Part shown: positions 63,660 to 64,000 of the stretch, piece by piece | Layout of the letters: each line of letters begins with the position of its first letter | Position numbering within the stretch: the stretch's first letter is position 1 | NCBI RefSeq assembly: GCF_900106665.1 | Contig: NZ_FNNA01000002.1 | Location: forward strand, 682,001-746,000 | Source of the DNA: Paracoccus sanguinis | GTDB lineage: Bacteria; Pseudomonadota; Alphaproteobacteria; Rhodobacterales; Rhodobacteraceae | Direction: 5' to 3' | Length of the DNA stretch: 64,000 bases | Made by a program: the position numbers and the translations under genes | Notes under the pieces: model-generated | What the model was told of the DNA's origin: nothing | The model's input: the letters and a program-made list of their open reading frames with translations, nothing else | Database searches by the model: none

Positions 63660-64000
63660 TCAGCCCGGTGGCGGGGCGTCGAGCTCATCGAAATGCCGCG
63701 CCACGTTGCGGCTGAGGTTGTCGAGGTGGCTCGCCATGTGCCGCTGCATCGCGCCCGCATCCCGCGCCCTGAGCGCCGCGACCATGCCGCGGTGGTCGGC
63801 CAGCACCTGAGCCGCATCCGACCGCCGCCGCGCCGACAGATAGCGGATGCGCCAGAGCCGGGCGAGGTATTCCTCGTGGCTGCGGCTCAGCGCGGCATTG
63901 TGGCCGGCGGCGACGATGGCGCGGTGCATCTTCATGTCGAGGTCGAACACCTCGAGCGGGTCGCCCTCGGCGTGGTTCGCCTCGACCGTGCGCGCCAGCG
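63660..64000 (-). CDS. GntR-family regulator, FCD domain (5' end outside window)
   Basis: The visible 112 residues are the C-terminal FCD ligand-binding domain: FDLDMKMHRAIVAAGHNAAL with the metal-binding Asp/His pair, followed by DHRGMVAALRARDAGAMQRHMASHL, which holds further histidines. The DNA-binding N terminus lies beyond base 64000. It probably responds to a small carboxylate. Target unknown. Confidence 0.88.
   Translation of the reverse strand, partial: LARTVEANHAEGDPLEVFDLDMKMHRAIVAAGHNAALSRSHEEYLARLWRIRYLSARRRSDAAQVLADHRGMVAALRARDAGAMQRHMASHLDNLSRNVARHFDELDAPPPG

Overview
The window is very GC-rich chromosomal DNA with strong GC3 bias and densely packed, often ATGA- or TGATG-coupled genes. 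Gene families and gene order point to an alphaproteobacterium, most probably Rhodobacteraceae. The clues are a petP-petR pair beside ilvE, lysC-ptsP, a C-terminal Hint domain on an RTX protein, surE-pcm-nlpD, a PIMT-like/tolC/PopZ-like trio and an Mrp/Pha antiporter with fused A and B subunits. No rRNA, phage, IS element or CRISPR array was seen. One tRNA (Cys, GCA) is present.

Layout. 1-4.7 kb: the end of a LuxR-type regulator, an exported di-heme cytochrome c and an animal-type heme peroxidase. 4.7-8.1 kb: zinc uptake, with znuB-znuC-zur facing znuA across a 13-bp perfect palindrome that looks like a Zur box. 8.1-11.7 kb: ptsP and lysC. 12.1-15.7 kb: a large RTX protein with a C-terminal Hint domain and a nearly identical internal tandem repeat. 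15.7-17.6 kb: a DUF1178 protein, Kdo transferase and tRNA-Cys. 18.5-24 kb: argG, ilvA, an Hpt/response-regulator-phosphatase pair and a Tat-exported L,D-transpeptidase. 24-25.5 kb: a 1.5-kb gene-poor stretch with relaxed composition. 25.5-34.1 kb: SixA, argB, a second RTX protein, a FemAB-like acyltransferase, ilvE, petP and petR. 34.2-38.6 kb: a tightly overlapping dTDP-rhamnose operon (rfbC-rfbB-sulfotransferase-like-rfbD-rfbA). 38.7-45.3 kb: rsmD, an orphan TAXI binding protein, mogA, PIMT-like, tolC and a PopZ-like protein. 46-53.5 kb: nlpD-pcm-surE, a TauE/SafE permease with a TIGR02186-type partner, a DUF305 protein, an aminotransferase and an unlisted 50-aa membrane protein. 53.9-57.5 kb: a thioesterase and the ruvC-ruvA-htpX-ruvB group. 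57.6-63.7 kb: a complete Mrp/Pha cation/proton antiporter operon. The window closes in a GntR/FCD regulator.

Functional themes are the cell envelope and surface (two RTX proteins, rhamnose, Kdo, L,D-transpeptidase, TolC, NlpD), metal and cation homeostasis (Znu/Zur, Mrp), amino-acid synthesis (lysC, argB, argG, ilvA, ilvE) and DNA repair (ruvABC).

The observations most worth following are: the LuxR/di-heme cytochrome/animal-type peroxidase group; the very long PopZ-like protein; the 213/426-nt super-repeat in the Hint-RTX gene; a dispersed intergenic element found at three sites; and a heptamer array that runs into the stop codon of nlpD.
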